Shown: piece by piece, positions 34,500-47,108 of the stretch | How positions within the stretch are numbered: position 1 is the stretch's first letter | Layout: the number at the start of each line of letters is the position of its first letter | NCBI RefSeq assembly: GCF_905475465.1 | Contig: NC_062243.1 | Location: forward strand, 9,386,267 to 9,450,266 | Direction of reading: 5' to 3' | DNA: 64,000 nt | Source: Pieris napi | Taxonomy: Eukaryota; Arthropoda; Insecta; Lepidoptera; Pieridae | Made by a program: the position numbers and the translations under genes | The notes under the pieces: generated by a model | The model's database searches: none | The model's input: only the letters and a program-made list of their open reading frames with translations | What the model was told of the DNA's origin: nothing

Positions 34500-36166
34500 A
34501 CGAAGCTCCACAATTCTTACTTATAGCTAACTTATAGTGATAATATATATATATATTAGATTAGAAAGATGGCATTACAACAATGAAACAACTTCAAATA
34601 CACTACTGGAATACTAGTATAATATTTATATGTTTTATATTTTTTTAAATATCTATGGATTTATTAAGTTTGGAAGACACGAATTCAAGGTAGACACAAG
34701 TAATATTGCATTAAAAGGTTTGAACAAAGTTAGTAGAATCTTGTTCTTAAGCACTCGAAAAGTATTAAGTAAATAATAAGGATTATTTTATAGGATGCAA
34801 CAAATATACATTAAAATACTATATCTTGCCTGTAAAATAATTTATTATTCAGTCAAACTAATTTTTTTCTATTAATTTTAATAAAAATAGCAATGTACAA
34901 ATTCACTAGTTTTTTAAGTTTTTTATTCATCTTAGTACATATATCTGTATACAAAAATGATGTCATTCGAACATTTTTTAGAACCCTGGTCATTTATATT
35001 CAACAAGAAAATATATTCCAATATTCTTGAATACAGGTGGCGTCTGGAACAAACATCCCTTTTTGCCAACCCAAATATTAAGTAAACGCGTGAAGGATTC
35101 ATAAGAAATGCCTTGAACCAATATATAAATCACTTTTTCTAATACAGTAATTCATATTACTGAAACAGATAAATACGATTCGAAAGGCTTTCAGACAAAC
35201 TTTGTAGTAGATCAAGTATCGCCGTTTTGAGCTTATTCATAAAAGACAAATCTATGAAGTATGTATGTTTATGTGGTACGGTTTATAATTGAGCATGCTA
35301 GCGGTTTACCCATTACTTTCATCACTTTAAAAGGAAATATACTTTAACTAAGTCACCCTGTGATCACGTAACTTCAGCAAGCATAAAATCGGAACCGTTT
35401 TATTATTTCAATTCATATTAAAAATTTGTATAATTAATGGCGTTTTAAGAATTAATTAGCTGTATTCCCTTTGCTTAGATCTACACTCAATAAATAAAAA
35501 TAATAACGTTATTACGAGATAATATCATGTTACGATGAAATATAATTCCTTATTACGTCTGTAGTTTTGTTAAAATAATACCACATTTTATAGACTAGAA
35601 TCTTTTAAGGCTTACTAAAACTTTGCACTTGTTTTATTGAGATTAAAATTGTTTATTTCTTTGGTCTTTTTAAGTGCTTCACAGTAACTTTGCGATATAA
35701 AAGTATATTGTGTCGTATATTCTCGTCCATAATCGATCGCCGAACATCAAACGCAGAGCAATATAAAGTGTATAATTTCCAACGCATTGGCAACCTGTTG
35801 TTTTAGTTGTTCATGATGCAGGGGAGTGCTTTCCATCGACAACTTTCAACACGATGACTAGCCCATTGTGTGTGTTTCGCTGATACAAACTAGGACCTCT
35901 GACTTTTCACCTCTCAATTACTAACCGTTATAGCGATATAAGCGTTGATCTCGTACTAATATCTATAAATAAAAGTCTTTTGTGTTTTTTTAATGGTGTT
36001 TTTCGTAAGATAGCTAAAACAGATCATATCGATGATGACTTATTTGCTCTGAACAACAATCAAACCGCTTTTCTAACTATAGATTCTATCGAATATCTTG
36101 TTTTTGTTTGTCCATCTTTTGGCCGTTCACATCTACTACTGAACTCGTATAACGTGTATTGAGTAA
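34500..36166. other. intergenic spacer
   Basis: AT-rich. A block at 35780-35930 has a box B-like GATACAAACTAGGACC and may be a decayed SINE, too diverged to call. No gene. Confidence 0.4.
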
Positions 36167-36169
36167 TAA

Positions 36170-36436
36170 GGGAGCGTTCAAGTATTACGTAACGAATTTT
36201 GGGAGGGGGGGGTCCTTTTGTAAAACGTTACGATGCGGGGCGGGGATTTGTTATTGATATTATTTTCTACTTACACCACATAATAGTAACTAAAGAGTCA
36301 CTAGGTGGTCACGAAACGTTTTACTAGACTTGGGTACAGTACTGTACTTGGGTACTAAAAAACGTTACGGCGAGTTCATGGGGGGGGAGGGTCAATAATC
36401 TCCAAAAATTGCGTTACGTAATACTCGAACGCTCCC
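36170..36436. mobile_element. inverted-repeat MITE (267 bp)
   Basis: The left end GGGAGCGTTCAAGTATTACG and the right end CGTAATACTCGAACGCTCCC are inverted repeats with one mismatch over 20 bases, bracketed by TAA at 36167-36169 and 36437-36439. G runs (GGGAGGGGGGGG near 36200 and GGGGGGGGAGGG near 36380) sit inside both arms. A three-base TAA duplication allows PIF/Harbinger, though TA would also fit. No coding. Confidence 0.75.
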
Positions 36437-36791
36437 TAATTAATATGATTACAGACTGACTTTACTCGGTATATTTTAAGTTTTAAAGCAAATAAGGTAA
36501 CTTCGGCTCGATTTACAAGCAATTTAGTTGAGAATTTCTAGCGAAAATGTATAACTTCCAGTTTGCCGTATAACTTTCAGCTTTACGAACTAATCGTATG
36601 GAATTCTCAGTATACTTAATGAAAGAAACTCTTTTTCTAACTTAAAATGATAATAGACATTTAACCATAGTCTTTCCTGTTTTTGATGAGACCAAGCCAT
36701 TCAAAATATTCTTTATTGCTCCTAGACATGACATACGTCACTACCGACGAATATTGGCAATTAGTACTATAATTTATTATTTCAATAAATC

Positions 36792-37409
36792 ATGTCCCGC
36801 TATCTTTGGGGCATTGCACAAATTGTGAATGATCCGTCAGCGGAGTTGTTAAATATTATTAAAAGCCGCATTGCAAGGCACACCCAAGAAAATATTCCAG
36901 ACTCCAATAATTCAGCCGAAGAAATAATACTTAAAAAGAACAAAAGTGTCCAAGTTTGTATGTTTAATTCCGAATTGTCGGATAAAAAGCCAATCGAAGT
37001 GCAATCGAAACTAATACAAGTTAGATCACGTACAAAACTTCGACAAAATATGTCGAGCCAGTGTGACCCATTAAACGACTTTCAAAGTAAAGCCACGAAT
37101 ACAGAACACATATCTACAATTGACTGCGGTACTTCTTGTGATATCTACAAACTTCCAATAAACGCAAAAACTGATCCTATCAAACACAAAGTATGTTCGG
37201 AACATCGCCAAGTATTTAACATTCTCGAGAATTGGTCAGATAGTAGAATGCAACCAAACGAGACATCGGATATTAACAGTATGTGGTTGAAAATAAAAAA
37301 CAATATGAAATGGTTTCAAATTAAGAAAATTGAGAGTTTACCTCAATACTATCAAACAGACAAACATAGTATTGTTCTAATGTTGTATAAACGTGTTAAT
37401 TTCAAGTAA
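36792..37409 (+). CDS. uncharacterised single-exon protein, 205 residues
   Basis: ATG at 36792 (context AAATCATGTCC) opens 205 codons to TAA. In DNA this AT-rich an uninterrupted 618-base frame is unlikely by chance, and composition is protein-like: an N-terminal helix-prone segment (LWGIAQIVNDPSAELLNIIK), a polar Ser/Asn/Lys middle, scattered cysteines (for example CGTSCD, VCSEH) and an aromatic C-terminal part (MWLKIKNNMKWFQIKKIE). No signal peptide, membrane segment, domain or transposase motif was recognised. No splice site need be invoked. A MITE ends 355 bases upstream; no neighbour suggests a role. It could be a fast-evolving lepidopteran gene (for example germline-restricted) or an old retrocopy. 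Function is not assigned. Confidence 0.55.
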   Translation: MSRYLWGIAQIVNDPSAELLNIIKSRIARHTQENIPDSNNSAEEIILKKNKSVQVCMFNSELSDKKPIEVQSKLIQVRSRTKLRQNMSSQCDPLNDFQSKATNTEHISTIDCGTSCDIYKLPINAKTDPIKHKVCSEHRQVFNILENWSDSRMQPNETSDINSMWLKIKNNMKWFQIKKIESLPQYYQTDKHSIVLMLYKRVNFK

Positions 37410-40400
37410 AGAATACATTATTAACTTAAAAGAAGTTTTTATTCATCTTATTGGTAAAAGAAAAGTTGTACGTGCTACGTAAATCCCTCGTCTATGTAAC
37501 AGTTATCCTAAAATCTTTTAGGAAGCTTGGGACTTAACTAAATTAAGTAGTTGGTTGTAGTAATTTAGTTTTTTTTAATTGGCGTTACCCTGCATAGCCT
37601 GAAATTGATACCCCACGTACGAAAAGTTAATATATAGATAGGAGCTTCGATTAATTTTATCTGTAGAATAATCTAGTTCAAGTGGTAAATTGTGTAATTT
37701 CCGATACCCTTGTTTTGTGACTAAATCATGTTTTGGTATGTTTGAAAAAGTTCTATTGAAATATTAAATCCTTAAATAATTCTCTTACACTGATATTTTA
37801 AGATATTCTCACATCGAACCTCTTTTATTGTTACATGGTCGTAAGTTTGCTTGTTAATTAATTTGAATGTGTTTCTAACCATATTGGTAAGTTGCTCGAA
37901 GTAAACTTTGTTATTCCTTAATTCAATAAAAGTGAAACAAAACACTTCGTTTGTCCCGAAATTTTTGTGACTTTTACGTAATAAATAAAAGAAAGGTAGG
38001 TTGGTTAATGTTCAAATGTACTAATAGAAGATGTATTTGCAAATAAGGAAATAAAAATATTGTGATACTAACTTTCTTTTGTTCGAGTGTGTTTTGTTTG
38101 AAGTTAATAGTATAAATTGAACAAGTGTACTTGAGCAAACTTTGCAAGGACTGGTCATATCCCTTTTCTCAACTACTTTAGTACTATTATACCCTGGTAC
38201 TCGAAAATAACAAGAAACAAGTTTGAAGACTTTGCACGCAAATAACAAGTTTATTGTTATGACATTTTTGGGTTCCATACAGTTTTCCGAGGTTACTCTA
38301 TGAATTCATATTATAAATATTGTGAGGTTGTTGAAACAAGTATAATATTCTTGTTTTAAAACAATTACAATTAATAGAAGTAGATAAATGAGTAGTACCA
38401 ACGTAAAGTTAAAAATTGACTAATTTAGAGCCCACATTCTAATTTATATGAGAAATTTAATAAAAAAAATCCCCAAAGAATTGGCAAATATGTTTAATAT
38501 AGAACCCCACAATTTATGCTAGATAGGATCACATGTGTCAGATAAAATGTATAATTCAGGTCAGTATTAAAAGGTACAAATCATACATTTACGAGTACCT
38601 TACTGCTTTATAAAGCATTTTTGAATGAATTTATTGCGCTATCTATCATGGCATTTAAAATGCAAAGTCGTCATGTTTTAGCGATTCCGAAAATTTATGG
38701 TTTTTGTGGATAATCTGATTACCTCATATCTTCCATTTTGTACCAATTTTATTGTTCTTTGCTATAAATACAACTACTATGTTACTACCAGCGATACTAG
38801 TAACTATGTATGTATGTATTTGTAAATTATAAAATTAGTGGTAGGCGTTGTGGTCAATTTTCAAATCTGAGGTTGTGTGTTCATACTCCGGCTGTGCACC
38901 AATGAATATTTCTTCATTTATTTATCTGATCTATGTCGAGGTAAAATCAGTGTGGAACTGATTCTTGGAAATAAAATGATGTTGTGTCGTTTGTCAATAT
39001 GGAAATGGCCTTGAACCTATTGACGACTACAACAGTGAAATAAATATTTAGACAGTCCAGTAACAATATAATTTTACAAAACTTGTTTAAACTTAGCTGC
39101 GCTAAGGGAAGCCAGTGAATTGTTTAGGGGCTACCTCTACACAAAAGAGACTTCGGAAAAAACATTGTTTTAAACTCTGACTAGTAAACAACTTTTCTTT
39201 TGATATATTTTAATGTTTGTTAAATACTAAAATAAATCACTTGGTTTCACAATAAATTATTGATTTAAAAACTCGACTGAAAAAAATTGTTTATTCATCT
39301 GGAAAATAATTTGGGGCCTCCACTCCTTTGTTGCCCCGAGGCCTCCAGACCTCTAGATCCGGCCCTGAGGGAAGCTTTGGACCAAATAAAGTGGACAGAT
39401 GTCACTACAGCAGGATAAGAGGCACCTTACAGTGCCGCGACCTTCAGCAATGAAGAATGCAACTGAGATGAAGAAGAATTTAAAACATAAAAAATTAAAA
39501 CTTGTAATTAAAATATTTATGTTTTGTAGGAAAACGTTCGTTAAAAAAATTTCTAACAAATGTTGACTTAAATTGATTTTATGTTAATTAGAAAAGGTTT
39601 CACCTACACAGTTTAATTGAAATTCTAAACATGAAACAAATTTTGTGCTAAGTGACCGGAATATAAAGCTTTATTGCCGCTAACCATCAATTTTCGTGGC
39701 ATAAGCTTGTTAAATGTAATTTTCTTTAATCACCAGGAACAAGGTCGTAAAGGTTTGGATATTAAATACCTATATATAAAATGGAAATGTCATCAACGAC
39801 AAATTATTGTTTTAAAATATTGAATTATTCACGATAATTTTAATTAAGACGTTATATCGAATGCTATATCGCAGTTGTTTAACGTTATTAATCTATATAT
39901 ATATATATAATAAAAATGTTCATTTAAACATACACATACTACCAGTACATAGACAGTGATCCGTCTATATTAGTATAATTTATTACTATATCTTCTTAAA
40001 TTAGTTATTATAACATATATAATATAAATGTTCATGTGTCGGCTATCTTGATTAAAATTTAAAAGGTTCAAACTGTTTTACGTAATAGAATTAAATATTT
40101 GCTTCACATAAAACAAATAAATAATCTTTGTGAGCTTCGCTATAAGTATTAATATAAAATGTTCTTTAATTGTTCGGTATCTTAACTCTCGTTGACGGCT
40201 CAATGAAGTGTAAACTGCTCTCTTGCGCTCACTTGAATATGAAATAAAAACCTCTCCGTTTTACAAACTCGCAAATTCATCGTCTGGAAAAGTCATCCTG
40301 GCGTCTCATCAATATTCGACCGTTACTTGCCAAACGTACTTGTATTTATATTTGCATACCTTAAGCTTGAGGCACGTATCCTAATACCTAAGGTATATTT

Positions 40401-40972
40401 ACTTGAATAGGCAGCGTTAGTCGGTGAACTATATCTGAGGTTGAAGTTGATATTGTATTTGCATTACGGAAGTTTACATTTAAATAAAATTATTTTTACC
40501 AATAAGAACGAAAATTAATTATTCATTATTAATGATTTCAGAAATATAAGCTTAAATTTATCTCAATCCAAATTAGATTACATACTAAACATCATATAAT
40601 CTGTATTTACTACCTATAACGTAACTCGTAAAAGTTTTCGTTTCATATTGAAATGAAGTAACAAGTTTAAATTGCTTGTGAGGAAATTGTGACGGTAGAA
40701 AAGTTACAAAACAGACTGCGTTCCGATAAACTAAGTACTTACGAGATTCTCTTCATACAATTACCATAATGTTTCGCGTAAGTAATGCTACGTACAACAC
40801 TAAGTACTTTATGTTTTGCTTTATCAATAATTCGTTGGATTAAATCTTACCATATATACGTCGTCCATGGTCATCGATTTTGCATCAAGTAAATAATGTA
40901 AAACATTTATCAGTGCGTACAAAATATAGTGTGACGCACTACATGAATACCACCTATAGACTATAAAGTTGA
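37410..40972. other. intergenic spacer
   Basis: AT-rich. Includes a faint plus-strand SINE relic at about 38838-38940 (CTCCGGCTGTGCACCAATG) and, at 39300-39367, GGGGCCTCC...GATCCGGCCCTG, which looks like one end of an unidentified hAT-type element. No gene supported. Confidence 0.4.
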
Positions 40973-41454
40973 TATATAAAGTTGAGACATGCCAAAGAGG
41001 AATGGAAAGAAGCATGGTGGGTGTAACACTGAGACATCGAAAAAGAGCAGAGATAAGATCAGCGACCAAAGTAGAAGACATTATAAAAAAAATAAGGCTA
41101 TTGAAATGGCGCTGGACCGGGCACATGACAAAAGATAGCAGGTTGAAATGGACAAATATAATTACAGAATGGCAACCACGCGATGGAAAAAGGAAAAGCG
41201 ACGGAGCAAGAGATGGGCAGACGATATAAAGAGAAAAGGAGGCACAACTTGAACAAGAAGAGCTATCATCAGAAAAGAATAGAAACAGCTGGAAGAAGAC
41301 TATGTGTCACAGGACACGCTGACTACCTAAAACGGGTCAAGTGACGTTTTAGATTAAGTTTTATTTATGTATTAGAATAAAGTTTTTTGTGTAACTTAAA
41401 CAAGTGTTATTATATTGTACTGGATGTCAGCAATAAAGGCTTAATAATAATAAT
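40973..41454 (+). mobile_element. RTE-type LINE 3' fragment with TAA tail
   Basis: Encodes VETCQRGMERSMVGVTLRHR, KVEDIIKKIRLLKWRWTGHM then ITEWQPRDGKRK, the C-terminal region of RTE reverse transcriptase proteins. After a frame change it continues to the 3' text CAGCTGGAAGAAGACTATG. It ends in TAATAATAATAAT, the RTE-type tail. 5' truncated, not functional. The same family is present at 15580 and 33555. Confidence 0.8.
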
Positions 41455-44400
41455 ATAGACTATAGACGAGCTATAGTACAACGATTTATAACGTCAAGAG
41501 TCTCAGCTGTCTGTGCTCCATTTATGCGCATCACTTCTAATGATAAATGTTAAATATGATATAGTTCGTTGCTTAAGTCAAAGTTGCAACTTTATAACTA
41601 ATTGCAGAATCTCTTCATAACAGTAAACAAGAAATATTTTAACCATGAGTCAGATCCCAGCGGAATCCAATCTTTGTCACAATACGCAGCTATTTCAGAA
41701 TTATACTTACGATCCTGTCGAACAAACCATTAAGTACTCTGAGCGTGGTCTCGAAGGAATAAATTATATCTTTTTCCTTAGTCATTTTCATAGTACTCGT
41801 ACAAAAAAAACATAAAAGGGCCTGCAGAGTTAGATTAGACAGTGTTTTTGCAGCACTTGACGCCTGATCAAATAGACAAGCTTAATTTATTTGGCATACA
41901 CTTCGTGGTTAGTTAAATGAATTGGAACAAGATCACTCATATTTTTTTCACATCAAAGATATTCTGAATTCGCCTTAGCCTTTTTATACGCTCGAAAGCT
42001 TAGTACTGACGAAAAAGGCACATTTATTATGGAAATTAAAAGCACCCACAATCAAAATCTAATGGAATACCTAAGCGTTCTTATATAGGTCTAGCCTGTT
42101 AAAAACTATGTAATAAAAATCAAATAAATTTTCTTGTCGCATAATCTGGAGCTAAATTGAATTTTCGGTACAAAAATATTTCATAATGCTGTTTTAACAT
42201 TAAGACACATTGTTTTTAATAAAACTTGGAATGAATATGAAAGTTGGATCGTAGCTAACTCGGAATGAAGTTAATACAAAAACGTTACGTACAATATTTG
42301 CGTAACTCCAAGAAATATTTATTCAATATCACAACAACATAGATATAGTTTTTTTGTATTTCAATTAATCCTAATGTATATATGTGCTTACTTAGCTGCA
42401 TTTATTGTTTTTATTTATTTATGAAATGTTATTGTAATATCAGAGAAATAAACCACCTTTGGAAGGCTTGTCTCACCGTCTTTGTCGTGAAGCCTTGCTC
42501 TAATGATATGATTACGGATGGTACTAAACCTTACCTACATATATGTATTACATATACATATACTAAACAGTTTTGCAAAAAAACGGGCACCTAAGGAATT
42601 TTACGTTCTAAGGTCGATTTCAGTTAATTAATTAAATTTAATTGTATGACATAGTCTGTATACTTATTATCGTGTAAATTTAATATACGTGTGATACATC
42701 GGTTTTAAAGTATTCATCAAAAATAAATTTTAAAAAATCCAAAATATATGTATACAGAAATAGTTGTAGTGCTTTGTATAACAGAGGGTTATCCTAACTA
42801 TTAATATATTTTAAGCAGTTAATATTTAAAATACAAAAGATGACACTGTACATGAATAATTTAATATTATTATTCAAACGTAAATGTACACAGAAATTGA
42901 TAAAATACACAGTTTTTGTTAATTATATTCATAGTTCACAGGTATTACTAGTTATAAATTACTATAAACGTACTATAATCATCAAATAGCTATTGAATGT
43001 TTTATCTTTCTCATGCCCAATAAATACTTAAATGTGTCAAAATATTATTAAGCTTCCTAATGTTTATAGTGTGTTGGTGAATATGATTATAAATTTGTAA
43101 AATATTATAAATACTTCCCATTCTTATCAAGGAATAAGTATATAAGTACATGCATAATTGTTTTCGTTGTTCCTTAATCTAATACAAAACAACATTATAT
43201 AATTCGTAAAATAATAATAACAATAGTTCACATTTAAATAAACATACTGTATAGTTGGTAAAATTAATTTTTAGAATGTTCTATGATCTATCGTTGTGAA
43301 GACAAATCTTATTTAAATAATTAAGTACACAAACGAGATCTTCATAACACTTTAATGTTTGCCAAAAATTGTATCAGTTATATTTACATTCCTTATCGAC
43401 AATATAATCCCAGGCTGAATAGAATCGAGCCTCGTGTATAAGCGGTTTCGTAAAGGGACCGTAAAGCCAAGGGCATCGATTCGATTCCCCGTTGGAGGGC
43501 TCTTTATAATTAAATTTGGAACATTTTCTCCGCCTCTAGTGGCTTGTGAGGGGTCAATGCTCTGAAATCAAATTTCTTTAGCTATTGTTAGGCGTAGACA
43601 AGGCACGATCAAAGATGTGTCGAAGACCTAAGAAGATCGGGGAAATTCTCTGGTAGGTCGTATACTTGGAGAAAGCCTCGTGGGATCCCTGAGGGCGTGT
43701 AAACTAAAATCAATTTCCAGCATTCAATTAACAACATAAGCTATTTAATTGGATTTATATAACTTCACCACAAATGTAATCGGATGCCAAAATGATTTTA
43801 CTGTTCCTTGTTATCGCTTTAATCTGGGACATAATTTTATCACTGAGTTGTACCTTTTTTAAGCTGTATAAAAATAAATATTTATCAACCACTGAAGATA
43901 ATTTATTGAACGACGTTGTTAGTGGCAGGACAAACTTGAAATTTGTTAACAAACAACTTAAGTAAAAGTAAAAGTTAAAAATAAATAAACACCTCGTCTT
44001 GACAGTTTGGGAACGACTGGGTGGCTCGGGTCCTCGGAGGTGATTAGACGCAGATACTTATCGACAGGATAAATGAGGTCGTCAAGGTAAAATGTCAAAA
44101 ATAATAAGATCTGTATGGAGAAACGTATGGGCAGGATAATTGGATAGATATCTTATATAATGGTAATAATTTCAGATATAGATAAGTTACTAAGCAAATG
44201 TTTTAATTGGATATTAGATAATGTAATACTGTTGAAAAATTTGTTTGGTTTGTGTAATAGCAAAAAATATATACACCACGACAAAACAAGGTATAATTTT
44301 TACCTCTCAAAACCCTCTTTTTTGGCATAATTTGTTTAAAACATTGACGTAGTTATATAAATTATTTTTGTAATAAAAGTTTCTAGAGAAACGTTATTAA

Positions 44401-46935
44401 AGAATTCCAGTCTAAAAATGTTTAGACAGGAATTGGTTAAAAGAATAAATTTTTGTACCAACAGTCCTGATTAAATACGCATGTCAAATCTTTTGAATGC
44501 GAAATCCTTTTATATGAAATCAAACGGTAAGGTAAATGATTCCGAAGAAACGGAAATGAAATCTTGAACAAAGCGAATTTAATCAAATTTTGTTTGCTTT
44601 CATCTCTACAAAGGGAACTCATGTAGTAATTTTAATTATCAAAATGAATGACGCATTTTCGCTTTCTTTATCAATAATATAACAAAGAGTGAAACACGAA
44701 TTCGACAATAGTTTTAGAGCAACCCTCAGTCGAACAATACGTAAGCGGATTAACGATCTGAATTCTCATATATATCAAGATAGATAGAGATAGAGATAGA
44801 GAGATAGAAGATCTCATATATATCTTTTGTTTTACCAAAACTCGCATTGTTTCACGTCGGACATTAATAGTGTTATTGAAGGAAGTACAGCCGTAGAATA
44901 TTAGATATTTACGTGATCGGCTACGCTAAACACTTTATATAATTCCTTAAGCGGCTGATAGAAATATGTTTGGACGATATCCTATAGCGTAGACATACAA
45001 CTACGATGTTTATCTCGTAGCTTTATCGCATTTCGCTACGTGGTCTAATACGGAGTAATTGTGCGTAGTATTTTTCATCAAGTTTATTTCTTTTGTCAAT
45101 GTTAAATGTACTATCTGAAATTAATATATGTTTTGTTTCACTAGTTTCACATGCTAACATCATTTTCAAGATACTTCAATATATACTCTATTGCCACCAG
45201 GAAATATGAGAAGGTTATTGAGCTATATGAACCCTACCTTTTCTCGAATGACAACGTCATGACACGCAGACAAAGTGATTTGGGTTATTATAATAACGTC
45301 TGTCTTTGAGAATGGCCTAAATTACACACCCTGCTAATAGCGAAGTTTCATAATTGATGACATTAACGAGTAAAGCTTTTTATACATAAACAAACGTCAA
45401 CTAAAGAAACAAAAGACAACTTTACTCAATATTAATAACTAGATGTGCCCCGAGGTCTCAAATACAGAAGTCTTCTAGATACAAATCATAGTTAAATTCA
45501 AACCAGTTCTTGTTTCTTTTTTGTTTCAACTTCACATGTTTCTTCAAATTTCATGACAGCTTACTTTGATCTTACTGTTAAGGAAAAATATTAAATAAAA
45601 TCCACTCATAACCTAAATAATTAGTATATTGTATAACCTTTTAACCTATTATATATTGCGATACCTCGTAATAATATTGTAACATATCTATATCTTGATC
45701 TTGGAATAAGTATATCTTGGCATGCTTATACAAACACGTCTTCACAACGAAGTGTTTGTGTTCGTAACTCACTCATCCGTCACTAATTTTCTATCAACGA
45801 ACCTAACCTTGTGTTTACTCTTGCGATAGGACTCATTGTGTCTCAACGGAATAGCCAACCAATATCTCGTCAGTTAGTGACAGCTACCGACGGCAAAGTT
45901 TAGTAAACTACTTTTGTGTCCTTCCTTCCTTTTTAATTAATAAGAACTTCATTTTCGGCGACATATTTATTAAATATATAACACCTATTAAATTCTACAG
46001 TGGTCCTAATAACACCAATTAGTTATAAATATGACCTAATGCATACATTAATATGAGTTGTACGTTTTATTTTAACATCAATTACATTGAACATTACATT
46101 ACCTATACATCAAAACGATAATTAACACCGTTATTTTTTAATACATAAACCTAAAACGACGTACATAACTTTAGAAATATTTCGATAAGTATTCGCCGTA
46201 ACAACATTTAGGTTTATTATATATGGCAAGATACATACATTCGTCGCATACTTTGTCAGAGAGCTTACTGACAACATTAAAAATAGAATTGTAAACCAAA
46301 AAGATTTCCTTTGTAATTTTACTACAAAAGATGTCTCTTAGATACCAATTCAAGACTGTTACCCTTTCTATTTTTGGTAGTCAATCTCATTTTCATATAA
46401 ATGACTGTATGTTGACGAGAAACTTTATGCAAATAGCTTTCATTACTGAATATTATACAACATATTTGTAGAACACAGATAAATATGGCATTTACATTGA
46501 AAATATAATAATACGTCATCCATTTGACATGGAAACGAGGAATTTCATTTCAGCTTTATTCACAAAAAACAAAAGAGCCCTTTTTTAATGGACTCATGGC
46601 AAGAGTTTACTTTGTATAAAACATTTTGAAGGACACGTCCCGGAGGAAAGGATTGTATGAGAGAAAGTATAGCAATAATTTTTCTGTTTATCTTTCTCGG
46701 TTCATGCTTTTAATATGCACGTCTCACCTTAACTAACATTTAATGTGATTAGAGGAAACAATAGTTCCTTATGAATTATAAAGTACTCATGCATAATATA
46801 TAACTAAATCATCCGTACTTAAGCTGTCAAAAGTAATTAGCTAATCAAAAGCTGTCGTTCACTATAATTGACTGCAACAGTAGCACTAAATTGTTATTAA
46901 AGCTGGGCAGCTGTCGTAGCTGCACTACGCACTCG
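41455..46935. other. intergenic region between RTE fragment and the GPCR gene
   Basis: Long AT-rich stretch without a supported gene. A GATA-type microsatellite lies at 44778-44808. A block at 43420-43710 has GATTCGATTCCCC (box B-like) and may be an old tRNA-derived retroposon; the match is too poor to call. The 3' UTR of the GPCR should occupy the last few hundred bases. Confidence 0.4.
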
Positions 46936-47108
46936 CTACGCTTTCACCGTAGATGTTGTAGTCAAAGGCTCGCTCTCAGCTCGTGCAGGTAGCGGAAGTA
47001 GTTTCCGAGCCAGACGGGTAAACGTGCACCTGAACTGCCGGCTCATGCTGCAATACAGCACAAAGTTAACAGCTGATCCCACCAACGCCATTAAATCCAT
47101 TACTTCAC
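46936..47108 (-). CDS. GPCR coding exon 3 (TM7 and cytoplasmic tail)
   Basis: The acceptor GTTAATAG precedes GTGAAGTAATGG, completing the split Gly codon. 173 nt to TAG at 46938-46936. TM7 reads VMDLMALVGSAVNFVLYCSM, then the helix 8 region SRQFRCTFTRLARKLL with a palmitoylatable Cys, and a Ser/Thr-rich end (ESEPLTTTSTVKA) suited to receptor phosphorylation. Confidence 0.9.

Noticed and set aside
39300..39367. hAT-like end GATCCGGCCCTG
   Set aside because: No partner terminus or target duplication could be found, so not listed as an element.
43420..43710. Possible tRNA gene around GATTCGATTCCCC
   Set aside because: Only a box B-like word is present; no cloverleaf or acceptor stem pairs. At best an old SINE.
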